Assembly (NCBI GenBank): GCA_007132255.1
Contig: SLOZ01000076.1
Location: 1 to 22,115, forward strand
Length of the DNA: 22,115 bases
DNA from: Limnochordia bacterium
GTDB taxonomy: Bacteria > Bacillota > Limnochordia > Darwinibacteriales > B1SED10-159
Direction: 5' to 3'
Under the pieces are notes generated by a model, which did not search any database, had not been told where the DNA came from, and saw only the letters and a list, made by a program, of their open reading frames with translations. Made by a program: the position numbers and the translations under genes. Shown one piece after another: positions 6,557 through 14,547 of the stretch. Each line of letters begins with the position of its first letter. The first letter of the stretch is position 1.

Positions 6557-8353
6557 ATGAAGCAGGACAAGATTCGCAACTTCTGTATTATTGCCCATAT
6601 CGATCATGGTAAATCTACCTTGGCTGACCGGATTTTAGAAAAAACCCATACACTGAGCGAACGGGATATGTCCGAGCAGGTCTTGGATTCCATGGACTTG
6701 GAACGTGAACGGGGAATCACCATTAAACTGCAGGCTGTACGATTGGCTTACACAGCCAGCAGTGGTGAGGAATATACGTTGAATCTGATTGACACACCGG
6801 GCCATGTGGATTTTTCCTATGAGGTTTCGCGGAGTTTAGCTGCGTGCGAAGGTGCTTTGCTGGTCATTGACGCCTCACAGGGAATTGAGGCACAGACGCT
6901 GGCGAACCTTTACTTGGCCTTAGAACATGATTTGGAGATTATTCCAGTAATCAACAAAATTGATTTACCCAGTGCGGATCCCCAGCGAGTTATGAATGAG
7001 TTGGAAGAAAGTCTGGGCCTTGATGCCAGTGAGGCCATCTTGACCAGCGCCAAGACAGGCCAGGGCATTGACGATATTTTGGAAGCCATTGTCAAACGAG
7101 TGCCAGCGCCTGGCGGTAACGAAGAAAACCCACTGCAAGCCATGATTTTCGATTCACACTTTGATGTGTATCGCGGCGCAGTGGCCTATATTCGCGTCAT
7201 GGAGGGACGTTTGTCCGTGGGCGACAAGATCAAGATGATGGCGACGGGACGAACCTTTGAAGTATCGGAACTGGGAGTGTTCCGTCCGGCTATGGTCAGT
7301 GTGAGTTCATTGGGGCCTGGCGAAGTAGGTTGTGTGATTGCCAGTATGAAAGACGTTAAGGATACGAGAGTCGGAGATACGATTACTCTCAGTCGTCGTC
7401 CCGCTCCAAATTCGCTGGCGGGGTATCGACCGGCTAAACCCATGGTGTTCTGTGGACTCTATCCAGTGGACAATGAGCAATACCAAGATCTTCGTGATGC
7501 ATTGGACCGGCTGCAGTTGAATGATGCAGCTTTGAGCTACGAGCCTGAGACGTCTGCTGCTCTCGGTTTTGGCTATCGCTGTGGGTTCTTAGGATTGCTG
7601 CACATGGAAATTATCCAGGAACGCCTAGAACGCGAGTTTAAGCTAAATCTTATTACTACGGCACCCAGTGTGGAATACCATATCCACATGAACAATGGCA
7701 GCGAAGTCAGTATCGATAATCCGTCGAGTTTGCCGAAAGTGATCGATATCGACTTTATCGAAGAGCCATTCGTCATGGCTACCATCATGGTGCCAGAAGA
7801 ATTTGTCGGCCCGGTGATGGAGCTCTGTCAAGATAAGCGCGGCATATTCTCCAACATGGAGTACATTACCACCGAACGGACACGCTTGGACTATGAATTG
7901 CCGTTGAGTGAAATTCTTATGGACTTCTTTGACCGGCTCAAGTCCAGAACCAAAGGCTATGCGTCCCTTGATTATGAGCTCATGGGCTATCGCCGTTCTG
8001 AGATGGTGAAGCTGGACATCTTGCTCAATGGCAAAGCCGTGGATGCACTCAGCTGCATTGTACATCGGGAGAAAGCGCAGGCAAGGGGTCGCAATTTGAC
8101 CGAAAAATTAAAAGAGGTGATCCCGCGCCAGCAGTACGAGGTACCCATCCAGGCGGCCATTGGCAGCAAAGTCATTGCTCGTGAAACCGTGCGTGCTCTG
8201 CGTAAGGATGTATTGGCTAAGTGCTATGGCGGTGACATCTCCAGGAAACGTAAGCTGCTGGAGAAGCAGAAAGAAGGTAAGAAGCGCATGAAAAGCTTGG
8301 GTACAATTGATGTGCCGCAGGAAGCTTTCATGGCCATCCTCGAGGTAGATTAG
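6557..8353 (+). CDS. lepA: Elongation factor 4 (back-translocating GTPase LepA)
   Basis: At 598 aa it matches the normal LepA length. G motifs are intact: AHIDHGKST at 13-21, RGITIK near 55, DTPGH at 79-83, NKID at 133-136 and a SAKTG near 163. The EF4-specific C-terminal part is present: GFRCGFLGLLHMEI-like GFGYRCGFLGLLHMEI, then YASLDYELMGYRRS, and finally RQQYEVPIQAAIGSKVIARE and AKCYGGDISRKRKLLEKQKEGKKRMK. LepA binds the ribosome and acts on stalled or initiating complexes. AAGGA 8 nt before ATG 6557 supports the start. It overlaps or abuts hemW, a pair conserved in Bacillota. Confidence 0.98.
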   Translation: MKQDKIRNFCIIAHIDHGKSTLADRILEKTHTLSERDMSEQVLDSMDLERERGITIKLQAVRLAYTASSGEEYTLNLIDTPGHVDFSYEVSRSLAACEGALLVIDASQGIEAQTLANLYLALEHDLEIIPVINKIDLPSADPQRVMNELEESLGLDASEAILTSAKTGQGIDDILEAIVKRVPAPGGNEENPLQAMIFDSHFDVYRGAVAYIRVMEGRLSVGDKIKMMATGRTFEVSELGVFRPAMVSVSSLGPGEVGCVIASMKDVKDTRVGDTITLSRRPAPNSLAGYRPAKPMVFCGLYPVDNEQYQDLRDALDRLQLNDAALSYEPETSAALGFGYRCGFLGLLHMEIIQERLEREFKLNLITTAPSVEYHIHMNNGSEVSIDNPSSLPKVIDIDFIEEPFVMATIMVPEEFVGPVMELCQDKRGIFSNMEYITTERTRLDYELPLSEILMDFFDRLKSRTKGYASLDYELMGYRRSEMVKLDILLNGKAVDALSCIVHREKAQARGRNLTEKLKEVIPRQQYEVPIQAAIGSKVIARETVRALRKDVLAKCYGGDISRKRKLLEKQKEGKKRMKSLGTIDVPQEAFMAILEVD

Positions 8354-8355
8354 TG

Positions 8356-9510
8356 ATGCAAACCATGGCAGAGAAAGGCATCTATGTACATGTTCCCTTT
8401 TGCGCTCGCAAATGCCAATACTGCGATTTCCATTCTGTTGTGGCCGACGAGACCTTCGTCGGCTCTTATTTTGATGCCTTCGAACAGGAACTGCTCGTTA
8501 GGTCTCGAGAGGCGGCCGCCGACTCCTTCGACACCTTGTTTATTGGGGGCGGCACCCCGTCTATACTGACCATATCGCGTTTGGATCGGTTGTTACGTAT
8601 GCTAACGAGTAGCTTTACGTTTAGCAGCAGCGCTGAAATCACGGTGGAAGTGAATCCCTCGAGTCTTTCGTTGGCGAAACTGCGCTGTTTGCGCAGTTGG
8701 GGTGTGAATCGGTTGAGCATGGGGGTACAATCCTTTGAGCCTAACCTGCTTGAGGCTTTGGGGCGTTTGCACACGGTGGAACAAGTGTTTCAGAGTCTCA
8801 GATCAGCTCGCCAGGTAGGTTTCGACAACATCAGTATGGATTTGATGTTTGGCCTGCCAGACCAGACAATGGCTCAGTGGCAAGCAACATTGGCCACCGC
8901 TGTCCAACTGGGCATTCAACACCTCAGTGCCTATGCGCTGATTCTGGAAGAAGCGACACCATTTTACCGTTGGGCGCAACAAGGTTTGTTGGCTCTGCCC
9001 GATGAAGATACAGAAGCCTGTATGTTTGAGACCACCATGCAGTATCTCCCCGACCATGGGATGCCGCAATACGAGATCTCCAATTATGCCCGCCTAGGTT
9101 GTGAAAGCCAACACAATATGCTTTATTGGACTGGCAAGCCGTATTTGGCTTTGGGAAGCGGGGCAGCTGGTTACTGGCGCGGACGCCGCTACGTCAATAC
9201 CAAGGACATGGCTCTGTATGTGAGTGGATGGCAAAACCACGCTGCCACTGAGACCTTGGAACTCGAAGAGTTCCCTAACCGATACCAACAGATGGATGAG
9301 TACATGATGACGGGGATGCGCCTGCTGCGCGGTATCCACGGCCCAACGTTTGCGAAGCGATTTGGGATGGCAATTTCTGAAGCCTACCCAGCACAGCTGC
9401 AGCGACTTCTAGAACGTAACCTTGTTCAGTGGACAGCGGACGGCTATCTGCAGTTGACCTATGCTGGACGCGTCCTGGGAAATCATGTTTTTTCAGCTTG
9501 GCTCCGCTGA
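8356..9510 (+). CDS. hemW: HemW radical SAM protein (heme chaperone / coproporphyrinogen oxidase-like)
   Basis: The 384-aa protein begins GIYVHVPFC and carries the radical SAM triad C16-x3-C20-x2-C23 in the form CARKCQYCDF. The extra Cys that marks HemW and HemN relatives lies outside the triad only in HemN, and is not seen here. IGGGTPS, the glycine-rich SAM-contacting motif, follows at about residue 66. MGVQSF and ISMDLMFGLP come next, and then the HNMLYW motif characteristic of HemW. HemW inserts heme into respiratory proteins; older annotation as oxygen-independent coproporphyrinogen III oxidase is usually incorrect. The start may be GTG 8353, overlapping the lepA stop by one base, or ATG 8356. 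GAGG at 8342-8345 fits both. It ends just before the heat-shock promoter. Confidence 0.93.
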   Translation: MQTMAEKGIYVHVPFCARKCQYCDFHSVVADETFVGSYFDAFEQELLVRSREAAADSFDTLFIGGGTPSILTISRLDRLLRMLTSSFTFSSSAEITVEVNPSSLSLAKLRCLRSWGVNRLSMGVQSFEPNLLEALGRLHTVEQVFQSLRSARQVGFDNISMDLMFGLPDQTMAQWQATLATAVQLGIQHLSAYALILEEATPFYRWAQQGLLALPDEDTEACMFETTMQYLPDHGMPQYEISNYARLGCESQHNMLYWTGKPYLALGSGAAGYWRGRRYVNTKDMALYVSGWQNHAATETLELEEFPNRYQQMDEYMMTGMRLLRGIHGPTFAKRFGMAISEAYPAQLQRLLERNLVQWTADGYLQLTYAGRVLGNHVFSAWLR

Positions 9511-9529
9511 CGCTAAACCAGACGTATAC

Positions 9530-9558
9530 TTGACAAACAAAAGTCGAAGTGGTACTTT
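9530..9558 (+). promoter_or_regulatory. Promoter of the hrcA heat-shock operon
   Basis: A perfect -35 TTGACA (9530-9535), a 17-bp spacer and TACTTT (9553-9558, 3 of 6) form a vegetative sigma-type promoter. The predicted start near 9565 places CIRCE at about +8 to +35 of the transcript, the usual arrangement for HrcA-repressed operons. The -10 is weak, so the position should be treated as approximate. Confidence 0.68.
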
Positions 9559-9572
9559 ATGTTTAAACGGTG

Positions 9573-9599
9573 TTAGCACTCACATAGGATGAGTGCTAA
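9573..9599 (+). promoter_or_regulatory. CIRCE operator (HrcA binding site)
   Basis: TTAGCACTC, nine bases, GAGTGCTAA: a perfect match to the CIRCE consensus inverted repeat, extended by one more G-C pair (9572/9600). It is bound by HrcA, with GroEL promoting HrcA activity in the established model. It lies 24 nt before the hrcA start, so the operon is autoregulated and induced by heat shock. Confidence 0.98.
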
Positions 9600-9623
9600 C
9601 GTACCGCTGGGAGGTGGTCAGAT

Positions 9624-10646
9624 TTGGATCCACGCAAAATGTCTGTCCTCAAGGCGGTCATTGATGACTATATCGAAACAGCTGACCCCGTCGGTTCTCG
9701 CAGTATTGCTCGCAAACACAAACTTGGGGTGTCACCCGCTACGATACGCAATGAAATGTCGGATTTAGAGGAAATTGGTTACCTGCAGCAACCTCATGTT
9801 TCTGCTGGCCGCATACCGTCTGACCTTGGCTATCGCTTCTACGTCGATGTTCTTATGGAACCACAGGCAATCACCGAAGAAGAGTCTAAGAAAGTGCACG
9901 GAGATGTTATGGCCCACCGACAGGAGATGGATCAATTGATCCATGAAGCGTCGCGAATTCTAGCCATGCTGACTCGCTCAATTTCGTTGGTTGTTGCTCC
10001 GCCTGTGGAAGGATTAACCGTTCGACATATCCAATTGACGTGCATTGATGAACACACCATATTATTAGTGTTAGTGTTGAACCCTAGTATGGTGCAAAAC
10101 CGCATCATGCAGGTTCAGGGCAGCTATTCAGCTGAGGAGCTGGATGATCTTTCGAAGCGTCTGAATAAAAAAGTAAAAGGGTTAACGTACCGGGGCTTAA
10201 CGGCGTCGATGGTGCGCGATCTGATGGACTATGGAGAGATTGGGGAAGGTCTTGTGGATGCTTTAGCTCAAGGCTTAGCTCGCCAAAAGCAGGAGCAGAT
10301 GCACCTCAACGGAGCCCTGCAGATCTTTAACCAGCCGGAATTCAAAGACATTGATCGAGCGCGGACACTGCTAGAGGTTCTCGAGGAGCGAGAAGATCTG
10401 CTGACGCTTCTGGGTCAACTGTCCAACTCGTCAGGCATCAAAGTTGTGATTGGCACCGAAAACCCGAAAGTGGAAATGCAGCAGTGTTCGTTAGTGACTG
10501 CCACCTATCATATAGGAGGCAATGTTATAGGAAGCATTGGCGTGATGGGACCAACACGTATGGAGTATTCTCGCATCTACTCGGTGGTGGACTTAGTCGC
10601 TGATTCCCTCAGCGAAACGCTAACCGAGTTGATGCAGAAAAAATAG
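9624..10646 (+). CDS. hrcA: Heat-inducible transcription repressor HrcA
   Basis: The 340-aa protein has the HrcA layout. The N-terminal winged helix (about residues 10-75) contains DYIETADPVGSRSIA, then VSPATIRNEMSDLEEIGYLQQPHVSAGRIPSDLGYRFYVD. A GAF-like domain and the C-terminal part follow, with IGTENP and GSIGVMGPTRMEYSR. It represses its own operon, and often groE, by binding CIRCE, which is present just upstream. The start is TTG 9624. A strong GGAGGTG ends 7 nt before it and no in-frame ATG is better placed. Length equals the family norm (about 340 to 350 aa). Confidence 0.97.
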   Translation: MDPRKMSVLKAVIDDYIETADPVGSRSIARKHKLGVSPATIRNEMSDLEEIGYLQQPHVSAGRIPSDLGYRFYVDVLMEPQAITEEESKKVHGDVMAHRQEMDQLIHEASRILAMLTRSISLVVAPPVEGLTVRHIQLTCIDEHTILLVLVLNPSMVQNRIMQVQGSYSAEELDDLSKRLNKKVKGLTYRGLTASMVRDLMDYGEIGEGLVDALAQGLARQKQEQMHLNGALQIFNQPEFKDIDRARTLLEVLEEREDLLTLLGQLSNSSGIKVVIGTENPKVEMQQCSLVTATYHIGGNVIGSIGVMGPTRMEYSRIYSVVDLVADSLSETLTELMQKK

Positions 10647-10654
10647 TATGGTTG

Positions 10655-10683
10655 CGGCAGCCCTTAGTTTCTAAGGGCTGCCG
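10655..10683 (+). repeat. 13-bp perfect hairpin between hrcA and grpE
   Basis: CGGCAGCCCTTAG pairs perfectly with CTAAGGGCTGCCG around a TTT loop. It lies 9 bases after the hrcA stop and 10 bases before the grpE Shine-Dalgarno. No T-run follows (GTCAGGTAAGG), so it should not be a full terminator. It is more likely an mRNA processing or stability element, or a partial attenuator that sets hrcA levels apart from grpE-dnaK-dnaJ. Confidence 0.85.
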
Positions 10684-10705
10684 GTCAGGTAAGGGAGGTG
10701 TGGAC

Positions 10706-11290
10706 GTGAGCGATGATAAGAATCAAAAGTATGCTAAGCCAGAAGTAGAACCTGACGAAGTGGAAGTGGTCGAAGCCGAATTGGCGGCTGATGACTCGCA
10801 GGATAACGACGATAGCCAAGCGGCTGTGATCGAAGAGCTGGAAAACCAGGTCTTTATCCTACAGAACCGGTGGGCTTCGTTGAAGGCCGACTTTGAGAAC
10901 TACAAGCGCCGCACCCGCAGTGAGACGGAAACCATTAAGAAGAACGCCAACGAAGAATTAGTGCTGGAACTGCTGCCGATCCTGGACAATTTCGAGCGGG
11001 CATTGGCCAACGCTCCGGAGGAAACTTCGTTCACCAAAGGGGTACAGATGATTTTTGAACAACTGGAGTATTGCTTGAGGAAGCAGGGTTTACAGCCCAT
11101 AGCCAGTGTAGGTGAACCCTTCGACCCGAGATATCACGAAGCGATGAGCAAAGATGATGGTGGCGATGGACCTTTCGTTGTTAAGCAGGAACTGCAGAAG
11201 GGTTATCTATTCCAGGACAAGGTTTTGCGTGCCAGTATGGTACATGTAGCCAGCGAGGATAACAGCAAGGAGGACGACAATAATGGGTAA
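10706..11290 (+). CDS. grpE: Nucleotide exchange factor GrpE
   Basis: From GTG 10706 the protein has 194 aa, normal for GrpE. An acidic, disordered N-terminus (about residues 1-45) leads into a long helix (NQVFILQNRWASLKADFENYKRRT) and then a helix with LLPILDNFERAL. The C-terminal beta domain has GEPFDPRYHEAMS and the closing GYLFQDKVLRASMVHVA. GrpE is the ADP-release factor for DnaK and a thermosensor. A longer frame opens at TTG 10652, but that would run through the intergenic hairpin. GGGAGG at 10693-10698 points to GTG 10706 (spacing 7), with GTG 10700 too close. The stop overlaps the dnaK start by 8 bases, implying translational coupling. Confidence 0.95.
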   Translation: MSDDKNQKYAKPEVEPDEVEVVEAELAADDSQDNDDSQAAVIEELENQVFILQNRWASLKADFENYKRRTRSETETIKKNANEELVLELLPILDNFERALANAPEETSFTKGVQMIFEQLEYCLRKQGLQPIASVGEPFDPRYHEAMSKDDGGDGPFVVKQELQKGYLFQDKVLRASMVHVASEDNSKEDDNNG

Positions 11291-13130
11291 GGTAATTGGA
11301 ATTGATTTAGGCACAACTAACTCATGTGTAGCAGTTTTGGAAGGCGGCGAACCGGTGGTCATTCCGAATTCGGAGGGCAACCGCACTACGCCATCCGTAG
11401 TTGCGTTCAAAAAAGACGGTGAACGCCTAGTGGGAACGGCCGCCAAGCGTCAGGCTGTAACCAATCCCGATCGCACGATCACATCCATTAAGCGTCACAT
11501 GGGAACCGACTACAACGTGACGGTAGACGGTAAGAAGCATAGTCCCCAAGAAATATCCGCAATGATTCTGCGCAAGCTCAAAGAAGAAGCGGAAAACTAT
11601 CTAGGTGAGACTGTTGACAAGGCTGTTATTACGGTTCCGGCATACTTCACCGATGCACAGCGGCAAGCCACCAAGGATGCTGGTGTTGTGGCAGGACTCG
11701 AAGTTCTGCGGATCATCAATGAACCGACTGCGGCTAGTATCGCCTATGGATTGGACAAAGGTGAGGAGCAAACTATCCTGGTCTATGACCTGGGTGGAGG
11801 TACGTTCGATGTATCGATTCTCGAAATCGATGAAGGGTACCTTGGTGTCAAAGCGACTAGCGGCAACAACCTTTTGGGCGGCGATGACTTTGATCAACGC
11901 CTCATGGACTACCTTGTTGCAGAGTTTAAGAAGGAATACAGTGTTGACTTGAGCAAGGATAAGATGGCCATGCAGCGTCTGAAAGAAGCATCCGAGAAGG
12001 CAAAGATTGAACTGTCTGGGCTGCCATCAACGAACGTCAACCTACCTTTCATCAGTGTTGGTGAAGAGGGACCGCTGCATTTGGATATCAACATCACGCG
12101 TGCCAAATTCAATGAACTGACGGCCGATCTTGTGGAAGCCACCATGGGACCAGCTCGCCAAGCTTTAGCCGATGCAGGACTTTCGGCCGGCGACATTGAT
12201 CGTGTCATTTTGGTTGGCGGATCCACGAGGATCCCAGCAGTGCAGGACGCCATCAAGAGTTTAATGAACAAGGATCCGTACAAGGGTATCAACCCCGATG
12301 AGTGCGTGGCTTTGGGAGCAGCTGTCCAGGCCGGTATTATCTCCGGCGATTTTGCTGAAGGCGAAGGCTTGGTATTGGTCGACGTTACGCCACTCTCCCT
12401 GGGCATTGAAACACTAGGCGGTGTCATGACCAAACTCATCGAGCGTAATACCAGCATTCCCTGCAAGGAAACCAAAGTGTTCACGACGGCTGCAGACAAT
12501 CAGCCGGCGGTGGATATCCATGTGCTTCAAGGTGAACGCGAATTTGCTGCCGATAACGTAACGTTGGGTCGCTTCCAACTGGAGGGAATCCCGTCGGCGC
12601 CTCGGGGTGTCCCCCAAATTGAAGTCACCTTTGATATTGATCGTAACGGTATCGTCAATGTCTCGGCCAAAGATCTAGGCACCGGCAAAGAGCAGAAGAT
12701 TACGGTAACCAGTGCTGGAAGTCTATCCAAAGAAGACATTGACCGGATGATGAAAGACGCGGAGGCCCATGCCGACGAAGATAAAGCTCGTCGCGAGAAG
12801 ATCGAGCTTCGTAACCAAGCTGACACAGCGATCTACTCTGTAGACAAGACCCTCAAGGATCTTGGGGACAAAGTGACAGAAGAACAGAAAGCCGAAGTCG
12901 ACGAAGCAAAGGAAGCTTTGAAGAAGGCCTTGGAAGGTGACGATACAGAGGATATCCAAGCCAAGATGAAGGCGCTGGATGAAAAGCTCCATGCGATCTC
13001 GACCAAGCTCTACGAAGAGGCACAACAGCAAGCTCAACAGGGTGCCGAGCAGGGTTCAGCTGCACAGGAAGAGGATGAAGACGTAGTGGATGCGGAGTAC
13101 ACGGAGTCTGATGATAAGGATCAGAGTTAA
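11283..13130 (+). CDS. dnaK: Molecular chaperone DnaK (Hsp70)
   Basis: The 615-aa protein is a complete Hsp70. The nucleotide-binding domain opens with IGIDLGTTNSCVAV and includes ITVPAYFTDAQRQATKDAG, INEPTAA, YDLGGGTFDVS and LVGGSTRIPAV. The interdomain linker and first strand, DVTPLSLG, begin at residue 367. The substrate-binding domain and helical lid follow, and the C-terminus is Gln-rich and acidic, ending near VVDAEYTE. The length and the compact N-domain fit the Gram-positive type, which lacks the insertion found in proteobacterial DnaK. It folds and refolds proteins with DnaJ and GrpE. AAGGAGG ends 9 nt before the ATG, the best ribosome binding site in the operon. Confidence 0.99.
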   Translation: MGKVIGIDLGTTNSCVAVLEGGEPVVIPNSEGNRTTPSVVAFKKDGERLVGTAAKRQAVTNPDRTITSIKRHMGTDYNVTVDGKKHSPQEISAMILRKLKEEAENYLGETVDKAVITVPAYFTDAQRQATKDAGVVAGLEVLRIINEPTAASIAYGLDKGEEQTILVYDLGGGTFDVSILEIDEGYLGVKATSGNNLLGGDDFDQRLMDYLVAEFKKEYSVDLSKDKMAMQRLKEASEKAKIELSGLPSTNVNLPFISVGEEGPLHLDINITRAKFNELTADLVEATMGPARQALADAGLSAGDIDRVILVGGSTRIPAVQDAIKSLMNKDPYKGINPDECVALGAAVQAGIISGDFAEGEGLVLVDVTPLSLGIETLGGVMTKLIERNTSIPCKETKVFTTAADNQPAVDIHVLQGEREFAADNVTLGRFQLEGIPSAPRGVPQIEVTFDIDRNGIVNVSAKDLGTGKEQKITVTSAGSLSKEDIDRMMKDAEAHADEDKARREKIELRNQADTAIYSVDKTLKDLGDKVTEEQKAEVDEAKEALKKALEGDDTEDIQAKMKALDEKLHAISTKLYEEAQQQAQQGAEQGSAAQEEDEDVVDAEYTESDDKDQS

Positions 13131-13146
13131 AGGGGCGGTGTAGGCC

Positions 13147-14277
13147 TTGGCCAAGCGAGACTATTATGACGACATGGGATTATCCAAAGACGCAAACCAA
13201 GAAGACGTAAAAAAAGCATATCGAAGGCTGGCCCGTAAACATCACCCCGATGTGAGCAAAGAGGAAGACGCTGAAGACCGCTTCAAAGAGATCAACGAAG
13301 CCTATAAGGTGTTAGGGGACACTGATCGACGAGCCAAGTATGATCAGTATGGCCATGCGGCGTTTGAAGACGGCGGCATGGGCCACGGTGGTTTCGGTGG
13401 TTTCGGCGGCGGTGGATTTGGCGGCTTCGATGACTTAGGTGACATCTTCGATACCTTCTTCGGAGGCGGTGGTGGTGGGCCGTCGCGTCCTCGCAAGGGC
13501 GCTGATCTGCGGGCGGATCTAACCGTAGATTTTGAAGATGCAGCTTTTGGTAAAACGGAAACCATTACCGTGAATCGTGTGGAAGTTTGCGATCACTGTC
13601 ATGGTAACCAGGCCGAACCGGGGACGCCCATCAAGACCTGTCCTGATTGTGGTGGTTCAGGCAAGGTCACGGGTGTACAACAGACCCCATTTGGCCGCAT
13701 GAACGTATCCCGCACGTGTTCGCGCTGCCAAGGCGAAGGCAAGATCTTTGAAACGCCTTGTAAAGCTTGCGGGGGCCAGGGGCGGGTTCGCAAACCGAAG
13801 AAGATCGAGGTCGCGATCCCAGCTGGCATCGATGATCAACAAATTCTCCGGGTGGCTGGCCGTGGTGACGCCGGCCATCTAGGGGGACCTCCTGGAGATC
13901 TGCAGGTAGTCGTCCATGTCAGGCCTCACAAAGTGTTTGAACGCCGCAACAACGACGTTCTCTGCACGATCCCCATCACTGTCGCACAGGCTGCTCTGGG
14001 TGACGAAATTGACGTGCCTACCCTCGAGGGTCCTGTAAAGATGCGCATTCCGGAAGGAACACAGTCAGGTAAGATTCTGCGCTTGCGAGGTAAAGGGATT
14101 AAAGACGTACGTGGCTACGGACGGGGCGACCAGTTGGTTACGATTCACGTGGAGACGCCTACCAAGCTCACCAATGAGCAAAAAGAATTACTTCGTGCGT
14201 TTAGTAAAGCTCGCGAGGAGTCACACCCAGAAGAAGCCAAAGGGTTCTTTGACAGGGTCAAAGATGCTCTGCGGTGA
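13147..14277 (+). CDS. dnaJ: Co-chaperone DnaJ (Hsp40)
   Basis: The 376-aa protein is a full type I J-protein. The J domain is at about residues 4-68 with HPD at 33-35. A Gly/Phe-rich region follows (GHGGFGGFGGGGFGGF), then a zinc domain with four CxxCxG repeats: CDHCHG, CPDCGG, CSRCQG and CKACGG. The C-terminal substrate-binding domains complete it (AGRGDAG, GTQSGKILRLRGKGI). It delivers clients to DnaK and stimulates its ATPase. The first helix reads YYDDMGLSKDA instead of the usual YYEvLGv, a minor variation. The start is TTG 13147, 16 bases after the dnaK stop. GGCGGTG 6 nt upstream is an imperfect Shine-Dalgarno, so the start is likely but weaker than the others. Confidence 0.97.
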   Translation: MAKRDYYDDMGLSKDANQEDVKKAYRRLARKHHPDVSKEEDAEDRFKEINEAYKVLGDTDRRAKYDQYGHAAFEDGGMGHGGFGGFGGGGFGGFDDLGDIFDTFFGGGGGGPSRPRKGADLRADLTVDFEDAAFGKTETITVNRVEVCDHCHGNQAEPGTPIKTCPDCGGSGKVTGVQQTPFGRMNVSRTCSRCQGEGKIFETPCKACGGQGRVRKPKKIEVAIPAGIDDQQILRVAGRGDAGHLGGPPGDLQVVVHVRPHKVFERRNNDVLCTIPITVAQAALGDEIDVPTLEGPVKMRIPEGTQSGKILRLRGKGIKDVRGYGRGDQLVTIHVETPTKLTNEQKELLRAFSKAREESHPEEAKGFFDRVKDALR

Positions 14278-14293
14278 GCGCAATCCCCACCGT

Positions 14294-14422
14294 CTAGAAA
14301 CGTGTTGATAAAGTGCCCTGGCGAGCTCATAGCCAGAGACTCGAAATCGCTTTAGCAGCGATTTCACCGAGGAGTTCGGCATGAGTTTGCTCGGGATACC
14401 GGGAAAATCAACACGTTCCTAG
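14294..14422. mobile_element. MITE-like palindromic element, copy 1, with CTAG flanks
   Basis: A 121-bp core (14298-14418) is bounded by CTAG on both sides. The 16-nt ends (14294-14309 and 14407-14422, CTAG included) pair at 15 of 16 positions around GTGTTGAT/ATCAACAC. A central hairpin, GAAATCGCT-TTAGC-AGCGATTTC, lies at 14343-14365. The copy is not coding. Its length, flanks and hairpin offset are identical to those of copy 2. Small size, terminal inverted repeats and a repeated 4-bp flank suggest a non-autonomous insertion element. The CTAG flank and GRAAxGTG-type end recall IS5-group target and end patterns, but no transposase is present here to confirm this. A structured repeat of another origin (ERIC-like) is the alternative. 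Confidence 0.7.
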
Positions 14423-14547
14423 GAAAGTGTTGATAATGTGATCATCGGACCGCAAAACAAGAGGAGAGAAATCCCTCTACCAGGGATTTCTCCGGCCACA
14501 ACGACAGAAAATTTCAGTCGGAACAGAGAAAATCAACACCTTCCTAG
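14419..14547. mobile_element. MITE-like palindromic element, copy 2, sharing a CTAG with copy 1
   Basis: The second 121-bp core (14423-14543) uses the right-hand CTAG of copy 1 as its left flank and ends at CTAG 14544-14547. Its 16-nt ends (14419-14434 and 14532-14547) pair at 15 of 16 positions. The central hairpin GAAATCCCT-CTACC-AGGGATTTC (14468-14490) extends by GA/TC to 11 bp and starts 49 bases from the left CTAG, exactly as in copy 1. Relative to copy 1 the stem has G-C changed to C-G, a compensatory swap. The terminal 18 bases on each side are nearly identical between copies (about 15 or 16 of 18), while the interior is strongly diverged with no net length change. The shared CTAG is what one expects if one copy inserted into the target duplication of the other. 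Confidence 0.7.
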
